Assembly: GCA_964407665.1 (NCBI GenBank)
Contig: CAYOWK010000015.1
Location: 13,533 to 77,532, forward strand
Direction: 5' to 3'
From: CAYOWK01 sp964407665
GTDB lineage: Bacteria; Pseudomonadota; Alphaproteobacteria; Caulobacterales; Hyphomonadaceae
DNA length: 64,000 bases
In this document: positions 33,109-42,103 of the stretch, piece after piece
Position numbering within the stretch: position 1 is the first letter of the stretch
How the letters are laid out: each line of letters begins with the position of its first letter
Made by a program: the position numbers and the translations under genes
The notes under the pieces: generated by a model
Told to the model about the DNA's origin: nothing
The model's database searches: none
What the model saw: the letters and a program-made list of their open reading frames with translations, nothing else

Positions 33109-34377
33109 TTAGACCCCCGACCATTCGGGAGGCTGCTCCAGCGCAATGGACTCCTCGAAGGAGGGTCTGCGGCGCACAAGAGACCAAGCATCGCCTCGAA
33201 CCATCGCCTCTGCAACCAGGGGCCTTGTATTATACTGCGAAGAAAGCACGGCGCCGTAAGCCCCGGCAGTCATGAAAGCGACCAGATCGCCTTCCGCGAG
33301 AGGGGCGATTGTACGGTCTTTTGCGAAGCGATCGGTGCTTTCGCAGACCGGGCCGACGATATCGACGGCCTGCCGGGGGGCGCCCATGGCGGGGGTGCGG
33401 ACCGGCATCACTTCATGGTGAGCGCCATAAAGAGCAGGGCGCATGAGGTCGTTCATGGCGGCGTCGAGGATCACGAAGGTGCGTCCGTCGCGTTCCTTCA
33501 CGTACTCCACGCGCGCCAGCATGACCCCGGCATTGCCCGCAATGAGGCGTCCCGGCTCCAGCATCAGCTGGACGTCGAGGTCGCCCAGGATCTCCCGGGC
33601 GGCGCGGGCGTAGATGGTCGGGCTGTCGGGCTCGTCGCCGGGCATGTAGGGCACGCCGAGGCCGCCGCCGAAGTCGGCGCGCGAGATCGGGAAGCCCTGG
33701 GCGCGGAGGGTGCGGACGAGGCCGACGACCTTCTTCCAGGCCTCCTTCAACGGATCGACCCGCATGATCTGGCTGCCGATGTGGACGGCGACGCCGACAG
33801 GGTCGATGCCGGGCATGCGGCTGGCTTCCTGGTAGAAGGCCTCCGCCTCGTGCCAGGCGATGCCAAACTTGTGCTCGGCCGAGCCGGTGGAGATGTGGGC
33901 GTGGCCGCCCGCCTCGACATGGGGGTTCACACGGAAGGCAATGGGGGCCCGCACGCCTGCGTCCGCCGCGAGGCGGGAAATGCGCTCCAGCTCGGGCAGG
34001 CTCTCGACGTTGAACTGGTGGATGCCGGTCTGCAGGCCAAGCCGGATCTCGTCCTCGGTCTTGCCGACGCCCGAGAACACGATCTTCGAGGCGGGCACGC
34101 CTGCCTTGAGGGCCTTAAGGAGTTCGCCGCCGGATACGACGTCGGCGCCAGCGCCCATCGAGGCGAGGGTGGAGATCACGCCGATGTTGGAATTGGCCTT
34201 GACGGCATAGGCGATCAGGCAGTCGACGCTGGCGAAAGCGTCGGCCAGCACCTTGTAGTGACGGCGAAGTGTGGCGTCGGAATAGACGTAGAGCGGCGTG
34301 CCGAGTTCGGCCGCCAGCGCCTCCAGGGACACGTCCTCGGCATGGAGGACACCGTCGCGATAGCCAAAGTGATTCAT
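33109..34377 (-). CDS. lysA: Diaminopimelate decarboxylase
   Basis: A 422-residue fold-type III PLP enzyme performing the last step of lysine synthesis. PLP lysine lies in YAVKANSNIGV; VHIGSQI, the glycine-rich DFGGGLGVPY and the substrate-side GPVCESTDRFAKDR (active-site Cys) are intact, with AGAYGAVLSSQYNTRP near the C-terminus. Full length. It lies 21 bases before the TIGR02302 gene, with which it is probably cotranscribed. The 363-base spacer upstream may hold its own promoter. Confidence 0.95.
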   Translation of the reverse strand: MNHFGYRDGVLHAEDVSLEALAAELGTPLYVYSDATLRRHYKVLADAFASVDCLIAYAVKANSNIGVISTLASMGAGADVVSGGELLKALKAGVPASKIVFSGVGKTEDEIRLGLQTGIHQFNVESLPELERISRLAADAGVRAPIAFRVNPHVEAGGHAHISTGSAEHKFGIAWHEAEAFYQEASRMPGIDPVGVAVHIGSQIMRVDPLKEAWKKVVGLVRTLRAQGFPISRADFGGGLGVPYMPGDEPDSPTIYARAAREILGDLDVQLMLEPGRLIAGNAGVMLARVEYVKERDGRTFVILDAAMNDLMRPALYGAHHEVMPVRTPAMGAPRQAVDIVGPVCESTDRFAKDRTIAPLAEGDLVAFMTAGAYGAVLSSQYNTRPLVAEAMVRGDAWSLVRRRPSFEESIALEQPPEWSGV

Positions 34378-34740
34378 GGGACGTCCGGATGGCGCAAGCT
34401 GAGGAACGGTCGGTAGCCGATGCCCGAAAGGCTGTCATCCGGTACAAGCGTTGGGCGAGTGTCTTTTGGTGGGGGCAGTGGGAATTGGGGGGCTGCAACT
34501 CCGGGGTTACGGAGCTAGCGCTTGATTGCACGACTTACCTGAATTGCGGAAGCGGACGAAGTCCGCGTCCCCCGCGAAGGCAGGGGTCCAGACTTGCTGA
34601 TGGATCGGCGTGCCCTTTGTCAGTCTGGGCCCCAGCCGGATTCCCTCGCCTTCGGCGCGGCGCTGGGGACGCGGCCCCTGCGGGGCTGCTCCTAGGACAT
34701 CCTCCCCCTTTCGCGGTGAGGCGTGCGGCGCCGTTGGCGC
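34378..34740. other. 363 bp intergenic region between lptM and lysA with palindromic repeat
   Basis: No gene is seen. It contains GC-rich palindromic sequence from about 34565 to 34680: a GGGGTCCAGACT/AGTCTGGGCCCC pair (34583-34594 and 34622-34633, one mismatch) and a CCCCAGC...GCTGGGG pair just beyond. It probably also contains the lysA promoter, but no clear -35/-10 pair is evident. Confidence 0.55.
34583..34633. repeat. Inverted TCCAGACT repeat
   Basis: Arms of 12 bases with one mismatch and a 27-base loop. The core (GG-TCCAGACT) and the loop length match the perfect palindrome at 29686-29747, so the two are likely copies of one intergenic repeat family. No associated open frame. Confidence 0.55.
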
Positions 34741-34992
34741 CTAATTTGGCTGCGGCGCCGGGGGCGTGACGGCCGGAGCTGCCGCGGCTTCGGCTGCGTT
34801 GCGTTCGGCCTCTTCGGCGGCCTTCTGGCGCGCAGCCTCTTCCTGTTGCGCCTTGATCGTGCGGGGGTCCTCCGGACCCTCGTTCGGCGGGTTTCCCCAC
34901 AGCGGGACCGGGCGTTCGAGGTCGCCCTTCAGGCCGCATGCGGAAAGGGAGAGCAGGGCGGCGGGCAGGAGGATGAGCAGGCTGCGGGTCAC
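34741..34992 (-). CDS. lptM: LptM-like (YifL) lipoprotein
   Basis: An 83-residue lipoprotein with lipobox LSAC followed by the LptM hallmark CGLKGDLERP, then a Glu/Ala-rich tail. LptM helps maturation of the LptD-LptE LPS translocon. The argH-lptM-lysA order is characteristic. It starts with GTG at 34992, overlapping the argH stop (GTGA), so it is translationally coupled to argH. Confidence 0.88.
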   Translation of the reverse strand: MTRSLLILLPAALLSLSACGLKGDLERPVPLWGNPPNEGPEDPRTIKAQQEEAARQKAAEEAERNAAEAAAAPAVTPPAPQPN

Positions 34993-36392
34993 GTCAGTTT
35001 GTCCTTCCAGGCGGCGACCTGTTCGCGCACGCGCTTCGGGGCCGTTCCGCCGTAACTCTGACGACTGGCGACCGATGCGTCCACACCGAGCACTGTGAAG
35101 ACATTGTCATTGATCCGCGGTTCGATGGCCTGCAGCGTAGCGAGCGGCAGGTCCGGCAGGTCGACGCCAGAGGTTTCGGCTGCCTTCACCGCTGCGCCGG
35201 TGATGTGGTGGGCTTCGCGGAACGGGATGTTCAGCTCGCGCACCAGCCAGTCGGCGAGATCGGTGGCGGTGGAGAAGCCGTGGCTCGCGGCGGCGCGCAT
35301 GCGCTCCTTGCTGGGCGTCATGGCGGAGATCATTCCGGTCATGGCCTGCAGGGAGAGGTCGAGCGAATCGAAGGCCTCGAAGGTGCGCTGCTTGTCTTCC
35401 TGCATGTCCTTGGAATAGGCGAGGGGAAGCCCCTTCATCACCGTGAAAAGCCCGACCAGCGAGCCGATGGCGCGGCCCGACTTGGCGCGGACCAGCTCGG
35501 CGGCGTCCGGGTTGCGCTTCTGCGGCATGATCGAGGAGCCGGTCGACCAGGCGTCGGACAGGCGCACGAAGCCGAACTGCGCCGACGACCAGATCACGAT
35601 CTCCTCTGCGAGGCGAGACAGGTGCTGAGAGCAGATAGCGATGCCGGCGAGGGCCTCCAGCGCGAAGTCGCGGGCGGAGACGGCGTCGAGCGAGTTCGCC
35701 ATAGGCTTGGTGAAGCCCAGCGCCTCGGCGGTCATGTGGCGGTCGATGGGAAAGCCGGTGCCGGCGAGCGCGGCGGCGCCGAGCGGGCATTCGTCCATCC
35801 GCGAGACCGCGTCGGCGAAGCGGCCCCGGTCGCGGTCGAGCATTTCGACATAGGCCATCAGGTGGTGGCCGAAGGTGACGGGCTGGGCTGTCTGCAGGTG
35901 CGTGAAGCCTGGCATGACGGTGTCGGCATGGGTTTCGGCCTGGAGGACAAGAGCCAGCATCAGCTCGCCAATCTGGTCGTAACGCTCCTCACACGCGGAT
36001 TTGACCCAGAGCCGGAAATCGGTTGCGACCTGGTCGTTTCGCGAGCGCGCGGTGTGAAGCCTGCCCGCGGGTTCGCCGACAATCTCCTTCAGGCGCGACT
36101 CCACGTTCATGTGGATGTCCTCCAGCGCCTTGGAAAACTGGAACTTTCCTGTGCGGATTTCGTCGAGGACCTGATCGAGGCCGGCCACGATGGTTGCAAC
36201 GTCGGCTTTCGAGAGGATGCCGGTCTCGCCCAGCATGGCGGCGTGAGCCTTCGAGCCGGCGATGTCTTCCTCCGCCAGCCGCTTGTCCACATCGATGGAG
36301 GCGTTTATCGCCTCCATGACGCTGTCGGGTCTGGCCGAGAAACGGCCGCCCCACATGCTCTGACCTGGTTTGCTCTCCGGGTCGTTCGCCAT
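34989..36392 (-). CDS. argH: Argininosuccinate lyase
   Basis: A 467-residue member of the fumarase/aspartase superfamily, cleaving argininosuccinate to arginine and fumarate. The signature GSSIMPQKRNPDAAE is present; TARSRNDQVATDFRLW and PGFTHLQTAQPVTFGHH complete the active site. The N-terminus MANDPESKPGQSMWGGRFSA is typical. Start chosen at 36392; an ATG at 36413 would add 7 residues and nearly reach the divergent tlpA start. It is first in the argH-lptM-lysA run. Confidence 0.95.
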   Translation of the reverse strand: MANDPESKPGQSMWGGRFSARPDSVMEAINASIDVDKRLAEEDIAGSKAHAAMLGETGILSKADVATIVAGLDQVLDEIRTGKFQFSKALEDIHMNVESRLKEIVGEPAGRLHTARSRNDQVATDFRLWVKSACEERYDQIGELMLALVLQAETHADTVMPGFTHLQTAQPVTFGHHLMAYVEMLDRDRGRFADAVSRMDECPLGAAALAGTGFPIDRHMTAEALGFTKPMANSLDAVSARDFALEALAGIAICSQHLSRLAEEIVIWSSAQFGFVRLSDAWSTGSSIMPQKRNPDAAELVRAKSGRAIGSLVGLFTVMKGLPLAYSKDMQEDKQRTFEAFDSLDLSLQAMTGMISAMTPSKERMRAAASHGFSTATDLADWLVRELNIPFREAHHITGAAVKAAETSGVDLPDLPLATLQAIEPRINDNVFTVLGVDASVASRQSYGGTAPKRVREQVAAWKDKLT

Positions 36393-36428
36393 ACTGTCCG
36401 TTGCCTTGATCATTGCAGGTCTGCCGCC

Positions 36429-37055
36429 ATGACGACCGCCCGCCCTCTGTTCGCTGCGCTTGTGGCACTTCTCGCGGCGGCATGCCAGCCAGCCGCAAAG
36501 ACCGATACGCCGGTCGCTGAAACCACCCCCGACGCCGATGCAGCTCCCGCTGCGCCGGTCTCCAACGACCCGCTCGCGAAGTTCGCGACCGGCGAGTTTG
36601 CGCGGCTCGATTTCGACCAGGACCTGCCCCTGCCGCCGTCTCCGGTGCTGGACGCAGCGGGCGCTGAAGCCACGCTGGCCGCCTACAAGGGCAAGGTGGT
36701 TGTCCTGAACATCTGGGGCGAATGGTGCCCGCCGTGCGTCGAGGAGATGCCGACCCTGGCCAAGCTCCAGGAGCTGTTCCCGGGCGGCGAAGTGGCGGTG
36801 GTGCCGGTCGCATTCGGCCCTGACGACGAGCGTGAGAAGGCGGCGATCAAGCTGAAGGAACTGGCGGGCGACCGGCTGCCCTTCTATTACGACAGCGAAT
36901 TCAACGTCAGCGCGGACCTGAAGACCGGCGCGTTCCCCTCCACCATCGTCTATGACCGGTCCGGGATGGAAGTCGCCCGCCTGAATTTCCCGGCTGACTG
37001 GGCGTCGGATCAGGCCAAGGCGCTCGTTCAAGCTGTTGTCGACGCGGGCGGCTGA
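36429..37055 (+). CDS. TlpA-type thioredoxin-like lipoprotein
   Basis: A 208-residue protein: lipobox AAAC (Cys19), an Ala/Pro/Asp linker to about residue 45, then a thioredoxin fold with the redox motif WGEWCPPCVEEMPTL and cis-Pro region GAFPSTIVYD. It is a membrane-anchored periplasmic thiol reductant, probably for cytochrome c or copper-site cysteines. It is divergent from argH, a conserved arrangement in alphaproteobacteria. Several redox proteins encoded downstream could be clients; that is inference. Confidence 0.88.
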   Translation: MTTARPLFAALVALLAAACQPAAKTDTPVAETTPDADAAPAAPVSNDPLAKFATGEFARLDFDQDLPLPPSPVLDAAGAEATLAAYKGKVVVLNIWGEWCPPCVEEMPTLAKLQELFPGGEVAVVPVAFGPDDEREKAAIKLKELAGDRLPFYYDSEFNVSADLKTGAFPSTIVYDRSGMEVARLNFPADWASDQAKALVQAVVDAGG

Positions 37056-37203
37056 ACGTCGTCCGTTCCCGACCGTTCACGATGTAGCGATGACGCCGCG
37101 TCGCAGGGCGTCCGTCCTTGTGCTGGAACGACCGTTACGGCAATTTCCCGCGCAACCGGCTATTCGAGACAGACGGCCAAAGGCCGCACAGAGGGAGATT
37201 GAA

Positions 37204-38322
37204 ATGACGAATCGCGTGAGATTGGCGTCGTGCGCCATGGCGGTTCTGGCCGCTGCACTGGTCGCCAGCGGCGCCGCCAGCGCCCAGTCCGCTCCTGAAG
37301 GCGACGTGGCGGCGATCAACGCTCCCCGGACCAAGCCCGGATATACGGCTCCGCGCCTTGCCATTGGCCAGCCCGATCTCCAGGGCGCCTGGTCCAACGC
37401 CTCGATCACCGGCCTCACGCGCCCGGCCGAGTTCAAGACGCTGACGCTGACGGACGAGCAAGCCCTGCAGTCGGCCTCGACCAATCCGCTGGTTGTCCGC
37501 CAGCAGACCGATGACGCCGGCAGCAAGCTGACGCAGCAGGACGGCAAGGACCTCAATTCCGGCCGTGGCTACAACGCCTTCTGGATCAGCCCCGGCACGG
37601 CTTTCGGCAAGGTGAAGGACACCTGGCGCACGTCGTGGATCGTCGATCCGCCGAATGGTCAGGTTCCGATGTCGGCCGAGGGCCGCAAGATGCTGGGCAA
37701 TCCGGCGACGCGCCGCCGCGGCACGGGCTATGACAACCCGGAAGAGCGGTCGCTGGGAGAGCGCTGCATCATCTCGTTCGCCGGCAATGGCGGCCCCGTT
37801 CTCATGAACAGCCAGTATTACAACGACAACTACCGGATCGTTCAGTCGCCCACGCACGTCATGATCGACGTCGAGATGAACCACGACGCCCGGATCATCA
37901 CGCTGTTCCCGAACGCCGAGGCGGCGCGGGCGGCTGTTGGCCCGGATGCAATCCGGCCCTGGCTGGGCGAGGCGGTTGGCTGGTGGGAGGGCGACACGCT
38001 GGTCGCCGAGACCACCAAGTTCCACCCCAGCCAGTTCGGCGCGGGACGCATCAGCGTCTCGGAGAAGGGCAAGGTCACGGAGCGCTTCACGCGGTATTCC
38101 GACGACCAGATTCTCTATGAGTTCGAGGTCAGCGACCCGTTGCTCTACACCCAGACCTGGAAGGGCGAGATGTCGCTCAACCACATGAAGGGCGATCAGG
38201 ACGTCTACGAGTACGCCTGCCACGAGGGCAACTATGGCATCACCGGCATCCTCGCTGGCGGCCGCAAGAACGACCGCGACGGCGTGAAGAACGGCGCCGC
38301 CGGCGACCGCGACGACGGCTGA
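37204..38322 (+). CDS. Exported protein of unknown function, paralogue A
   Basis: A 372-residue exported protein with a signal peptide ending ASAQ (about residue 29). The mature protein begins with the conserved block APRTKPGYTAPRLAIGQPDLQGAWSNASITGL and later contains NPEERSLGERCII, GWWEGDTLVAET and ACHEGNYGITGILAGGR. The same blocks recur in the next gene. Two cysteines (in GERC and ACHEGN) are conserved between the two and may pair. No catalytic motif is known to me; the family is common in Caulobacterales/Sphingomonadales. Good AGGGAGA ribosome site. A terminator follows. Confidence 0.8.
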   Translation: MTNRVRLASCAMAVLAAALVASGAASAQSAPEGDVAAINAPRTKPGYTAPRLAIGQPDLQGAWSNASITGLTRPAEFKTLTLTDEQALQSASTNPLVVRQQTDDAGSKLTQQDGKDLNSGRGYNAFWISPGTAFGKVKDTWRTSWIVDPPNGQVPMSAEGRKMLGNPATRRRGTGYDNPEERSLGERCIISFAGNGGPVLMNSQYYNDNYRIVQSPTHVMIDVEMNHDARIITLFPNAEAARAAVGPDAIRPWLGEAVGWWEGDTLVAETTKFHPSQFGAGRISVSEKGKVTERFTRYSDDQILYEFEVSDPLLYTQTWKGEMSLNHMKGDQDVYEYACHEGNYGITGILAGGRKNDRDGVKNGAAGDRDDG

Positions 38323-38347
38323 TACGTCCGTCTGCAACAGACACTGG

Positions 38348-38376
38348 AAAAGGCCGGGTCTCGACCCGGCCTTTTT
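38348..38376 (+). terminator. Rho-independent terminator after paralogue A
   Basis: AAAAGGCCGGGT and its exact complement form a 12-bp stem with loop CTCG, and the 3' arm runs into TTTTT. It separates the two paralogous genes into different transcripts. Confidence 0.9.
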
Positions 38377-38519
38377 CGTTGCGCCGCCCGGGCTTCCCAG
38401 TTTTCCGGAACGTGACCGCGCCAAATCTTGTCGCGGCCCCGCGAATGCGGCAGGCTGTCCCCACGACATCAATGTCAGCGAGGCGGTCGTCAGAATCGCC
38501 CTCAGGGGAGTTACGTCCA

Positions 38520-39590
38520 ATGACCACCAACGCGCTTCGCGCGTGCTGCGCCATCGCCGCTCTGGCCGCCGCATTCATCCTGCCAGCCGCCGCACAGGCG
38601 CCGAACGACGCCGCCGCCATCAGCGCCCCGCGCACCGAGCCCGGCTTCAAGACCCCGCGCCTTGCCATCGGGCAACCGGACCTGCAGGGCGTCTGGTCGA
38701 ACGCCTCCAACACCCGTCTGACGCGTCCCGCCCAGTTCAAGGCGCTGACGATGTCGGACGAGGAATACCGCAAGGCCGTCGAGGTTCATCCCCAGAACGT
38801 GCGCCAGCGGACGGACGACAACCAGCAGCTCTCCGACGGTCTGCTCGACGGCAAGGATCTCGCGTCCGGCCGTGGCTATAACGCCTTCTGGATCGATCCG
38901 GGCAGCAGCTACGCCAGCGTGAAGGGGACATGGCGGACGTCGTGGATCGTCGATCCGCCGAGCGGGCAGATCCCGTTCTCGCCGCAGGGCCAGAAGCTGC
39001 GGGCCGAGGCGCAGAAGATCGCACGGCCCGGCAACGGCTTCGACCACCCGGAAGAGCGTTCGCTGGGCGAGCGCTGCATCGTGCAGCCCACGCCGGGCCC
39101 GCCGATCGGCCAGTATCTTTACAACAACAACGTCCGGATCACGCAGTCGCCGACACACGTCGTGATCGAGGCCGAGATGATCAACGACGCGCGTATCATC
39201 ACGCTGAACGGCGATCGCCGGCCGGACGCCCTGAAGCCGTGGATGGGCGATTCGATCGGCTGGTGGGAAGGCGACACGCTGGTCGTCGAGACCGTGAACT
39301 TCAAGCCGGCCCAGACGCGGACGTATGGCGTGTTCCTCTCGGAAGGCGGCAAGATCGTCGAGCGCTTCACGCGGTATAATGACCGCCAGATCCTCTATGA
39401 GTTCGAAGTCCACGATCCGAAGGTCTACAGCCAGGTCTGGAAGGCGCAGATGTCTATGAACAACGGCCAGCAGATGTACGAATACGCCTGCCACGAGGGC
39501 AATTACGGCCTCGAAGGCATTCTGGCGGGCGGACGAAACAATGACCGCAAGGGCGTCAGCAACGACGATGGCGGCGACCGGTCCGAGTAG
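38520..39590 (+). CDS. Exported protein of unknown function, paralogue B
   Basis: A 356-residue exported protein, clearly a tandem duplicate of the preceding family member: APRTEPGFKTPRLAIGQPDLQGVWSNAS, GRGYNAFWIDPGSSYASVKGTWRTSWIVDPP, NPEERSLGERC-like block, IGWWEGDTLVVET and YACHEGNYGLEGILAGGR are shared. The signal peptide ends AAAQA (about 26). GGGGAG lies 9 bases before the ATG. The paralogues differ mostly in the 70-110 and 150-190 regions. An 11-bp terminator follows. Confidence 0.8.
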   Translation: MTTNALRACCAIAALAAAFILPAAAQAPNDAAAISAPRTEPGFKTPRLAIGQPDLQGVWSNASNTRLTRPAQFKALTMSDEEYRKAVEVHPQNVRQRTDDNQQLSDGLLDGKDLASGRGYNAFWIDPGSSYASVKGTWRTSWIVDPPSGQIPFSPQGQKLRAEAQKIARPGNGFDHPEERSLGERCIVQPTPGPPIGQYLYNNNVRITQSPTHVVIEAEMINDARIITLNGDRRPDALKPWMGDSIGWWEGDTLVVETVNFKPAQTRTYGVFLSEGGKIVERFTRYNDRQILYEFEVHDPKVYSQVWKAQMSMNNGQQMYEYACHEGNYGLEGILAGGRNNDRKGVSNDDGGDRSE

Positions 39591-39643
39591 GGCTTGCTGC
39601 CGCCGGCCCGAACGCGGCCGCGGCAGGTCTTGAGACGAAATCG

Positions 39644-39674
39644 AGCGGAGGGCGGACATCGCCCTCCGCTTTTT
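39644..39674 (+). terminator. Rho-independent terminator after paralogue B
   Basis: An 11-bp perfect stem (AGCGGAGGGCG / CGCCCTCCGCT, loop GACAT) is followed by TTTT. Confidence 0.88.
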
Positions 39675-39800
39675 CGTGTCCGGTTTCAACGGCTTCAGGG
39701 GAGCCAGATTGCAGGTCCCGCGATCTTGCCGAACGGCGCTATCGGGCGGCCGGCAGCTCAGCAGGTCAATGAAAGGGCGGGATGTGACCCGTCGAAACGA

Positions 39801-39830
39801 CAAAGGCCGGAGCTTGCGCTCCGGCCTTTG
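39801..39830 (-). terminator. Terminator for the redoxin/cytochrome c fusion gene
   Basis: A 13-bp perfect stem (CAAAGGCCGGAGC and its complement, loop TTGC) lies 24 bases beyond the stop of the minus-strand gene at 39854. AAAGG/CCTTT ends make it potentially bidirectional. Confidence 0.75.
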
Positions 39831-39853
39831 CTAGTCTGGAAGGATCCTGGAAC

Positions 39854-41872
39854 CTAGAGGTCCGGGGTTTCCTGTTCCTGGCGGGCCATCTCGCGGCCGA
39901 TGCCGGCGCCCATCAGTTCGGCGCGGTCAAGACCGCCGTTGTTGTCCTTGTCCAGCGCCTTGAAGTTACCCTTCATGCGGGCCATCGGGCCTTTCAGCTC
40001 GGCGACCTGGACCAGGCCGTCGGCGTTGTCGTCCAGCGCGCCGATCGTGCGCGACTGCATCAGGCCGTTCTGGAGGTCGTTCCGGATGTTCGACGAGGTC
40101 TCGTCAGCCCAGCGGTAGTTGACCCGGAAGTACATCATCTCTTCGTGGGTCTGCTCACCCCAGGTGACGTTGATCGTCGGGTCCGGGTTGGCCAGGTTGT
40201 TCTTCGAGTTGTCGTAGACCCACGTTGCGACCAGCTTGGTGCCGGCTTTCACGAGGACCGGGGTTTCCGGATCGTAGTCGCGCTGCCAGTTGAAGTCGTA
40301 CTTGGGCAGCGAGAGGAGCATTTCCTCGGTGCCGTCCGGCTTGACCGCTTTCAGCTCGACGTTCGCGCCGCGGTAGTGGGCGTGCGGGTAGAGCGTGTAG
40401 AGGTAGGCGTCGGCCGGGAACTCGAGGTAGGCGATTTCCTTGTGACGGGCTTCGCCAGCCGGGATCGAGAGAGCGAAGTCGCCGATGACGGCGGAGCGCT
40501 TCACGTATTCCGGGGCCTTGTCGAGGAAGTAGAACCCGATCTGGGTCTTGTCGGTCACGGCCTTGCCGAAGGTCGTGTAGTGCATGGAGAAGTTCAGCCA
40601 GCCGCCAGCGGGGATGGGGGCGCCCGAACCTTCCGGCATGACCTGGGCTTCGGCGCCCGGCGTGTACGAGCCGACGGAACCGCCGGGGAGGCGGGCCTTC
40701 AGTTTCGGGTCAGCCGAGTGGTTCGACGTGACGTGGTGAACGGCCTGGCGGCTGCCGGGCTTGATCGACACGGCGCGGAGCCACTTGTCTTCGTTGAAGG
40801 GGTTGGCGACGCGCGGGTTGTCGTACTCGAGGATGCCGGAGGCCGGCACTTCGTACGGGGGCAGCTCGACGATGTAGTCGGGCTTGCCGAGCGATTCCGG
40901 CCACTCGGACGCGGGCTTCACTTTTTCCTTCAGGATGTCAGCGCCTTCGCCACGCGGAGCGCCGGCTTCGATCCAGTGCACGAGGGTCTTGGTCTGCTTC
41001 GGCGTCAGGCCCTGGTCGTGCTTGAACTTGCCGATATGCGGATCGGCGAAGAACGGAGGCATGCGGTCGGTGCGAACCGACTCGCGGATCATCGGGGCGA
41101 AGCCCTTGACCACTTCGTAGCTGTTCATCGCGAACGGAGCGATGCCGCCATCAGCGTGGCAGGACACGCACTTGTCCATGATGATCGGAGCAACGTCCTT
41201 GGCGTAGGAAATGTTCACGAACTCGGCGCGGCGATCACGCTCCGGGAAGGCGATCGATTTGCCGGCCTTGATGTCGACGCGGGCGGTCTTCACTTCGGCG
41301 CCGGTCATGACGGCGTCCAGCGCGCTGGCGGCGTAGGCGGTCTTGGCCTTGGCTTTGACGTTCGGCGAGGACTTGGAGAAGCGGTCGTCGAGCGGGCCAT
41401 GGTAGGCGACGTTCCAGGTCTTCGTGTTGAACACGAAGACTTCGCCGTCGCGCTTCACGCCGAGGCTTTCGCCAACCAGCTGGTTCTCGTCGAGCATGAC
41501 GGGAACGGTGACGCCGAGCTTCTTCATCTCGGCGGCGACCTGCTCACGCTTCACGCCGAGCTCGGAGTTCATCATCAGGAAGACGACGCCCTTGGCCTTG
41601 TAGGCGTCGGCAAGCTTCTGGAATTCCTGGGCGGCGGCCTGGGAGACCTTCGAGCCGTTCGACTGGGTCATCACGACCACGGCCGGGCTGTTCCGGTAGT
41701 AGTACAGCTCCTGGTACATCCGGTTGTGGTCGGTGAGCTGGAAGTTGTCCGCACGAGCCGGAACCTGGATCTCACCGGCGGCGGGCGCCGGCGAGGCAAT
41801 GGCCTGGACAGCCGCGAGGCCGCCTACGCCGATGACTGCGGCGACCGCTGTCGACAGCAGAATTCTTCTCAT
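39854..41872 (-). CDS. Redoxin-like / cytochrome c / copper monooxygenase / EF-hand fusion protein
   Basis: A 672-residue exported protein (signal peptide about 1-26). Domains in order: thioredoxin-like fold (about 35-190) in which the usual CxxC is replaced by SNGS (71-74); class I cytochrome c with CVSCH at 235-239; a peptidylglycine-monooxygenase-like copper region with His379-His380, His431, HAH at 497-499 and a Met at 579/580 in THEEMMYF, matching the CuH and CuM ligand pattern; and two C-terminal EF-hand loops (613-624 and 641-652). It probably performs a periplasmic, haem-coupled oxidation; the substrate is unknown. Monocistronic, with a terminator downstream. Confidence 0.85.
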   Translation of the reverse strand: MRRILLSTAVAAVIGVGGLAAVQAIASPAPAAGEIQVPARADNFQLTDHNRMYQELYYYRNSPAVVVMTQSNGSKVSQAAAQEFQKLADAYKAKGVVFLMMNSELGVKREQVAAEMKKLGVTVPVMLDENQLVGESLGVKRDGEVFVFNTKTWNVAYHGPLDDRFSKSSPNVKAKAKTAYAASALDAVMTGAEVKTARVDIKAGKSIAFPERDRRAEFVNISYAKDVAPIIMDKCVSCHADGGIAPFAMNSYEVVKGFAPMIRESVRTDRMPPFFADPHIGKFKHDQGLTPKQTKTLVHWIEAGAPRGEGADILKEKVKPASEWPESLGKPDYIVELPPYEVPASGILEYDNPRVANPFNEDKWLRAVSIKPGSRQAVHHVTSNHSADPKLKARLPGGSVGSYTPGAEAQVMPEGSGAPIPAGGWLNFSMHYTTFGKAVTDKTQIGFYFLDKAPEYVKRSAVIGDFALSIPAGEARHKEIAYLEFPADAYLYTLYPHAHYRGANVELKAVKPDGTEEMLLSLPKYDFNWQRDYDPETPVLVKAGTKLVATWVYDNSKNNLANPDPTINVTWGEQTHEEMMYFRVNYRWADETSSNIRNDLQNGLMQSRTIGALDDNADGLVQVAELKGPMARMKGNFKALDKDNNGGLDRAELMGAGIGREMARQEQETPDL

Positions 41873-42054
41873 GCGTCTTTCTCCCTAAGACTTGGCCAAG
41901 ACCGGAGCGGCCGAATTCGCCGACTTCCGGATAGTGTAATTGCAGTTTTGACTATCCGCCGGACCGCCCGAACCGTCAACGCTGACGGTCCCGATTGACG
42001 TAGCGGAAAGAGGCGAAATCCTCTCACGTTCTCGCGAACGCATCCCTATAACAA

Positions 42055-42080
42055 AATGGCCCAGCAAGAGCTGGGCCATT
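42055..42080 (-). terminator. Terminator after the molybdenum hydroxylase operon
   Basis: An 11-bp stem AATGGCCCAGC / GCTGGGCCATT with a TCTT loop on the minus strand is followed by TTGTT. It lies 24 bases beyond the stop of the large subunit gene. Confidence 0.8.
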
Positions 42081-42103
42081 CCGTGAACGTAACTTGCTTT
42101 ACG

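Noticed and set aside
31996..34416. An 806-codon open frame on the plus strand
   Set aside because: It is antisense to lysA and the TIGR02302 gene; composition is Gly/Arg/Asp/His-rich without motifs.
34989..37031. ArgH with a ~213-residue N-terminal extension
   Set aside because: The extension would be antisense to the tlpA-like gene and lacks any domain; the normal ArgH N-terminus starts at 36392.
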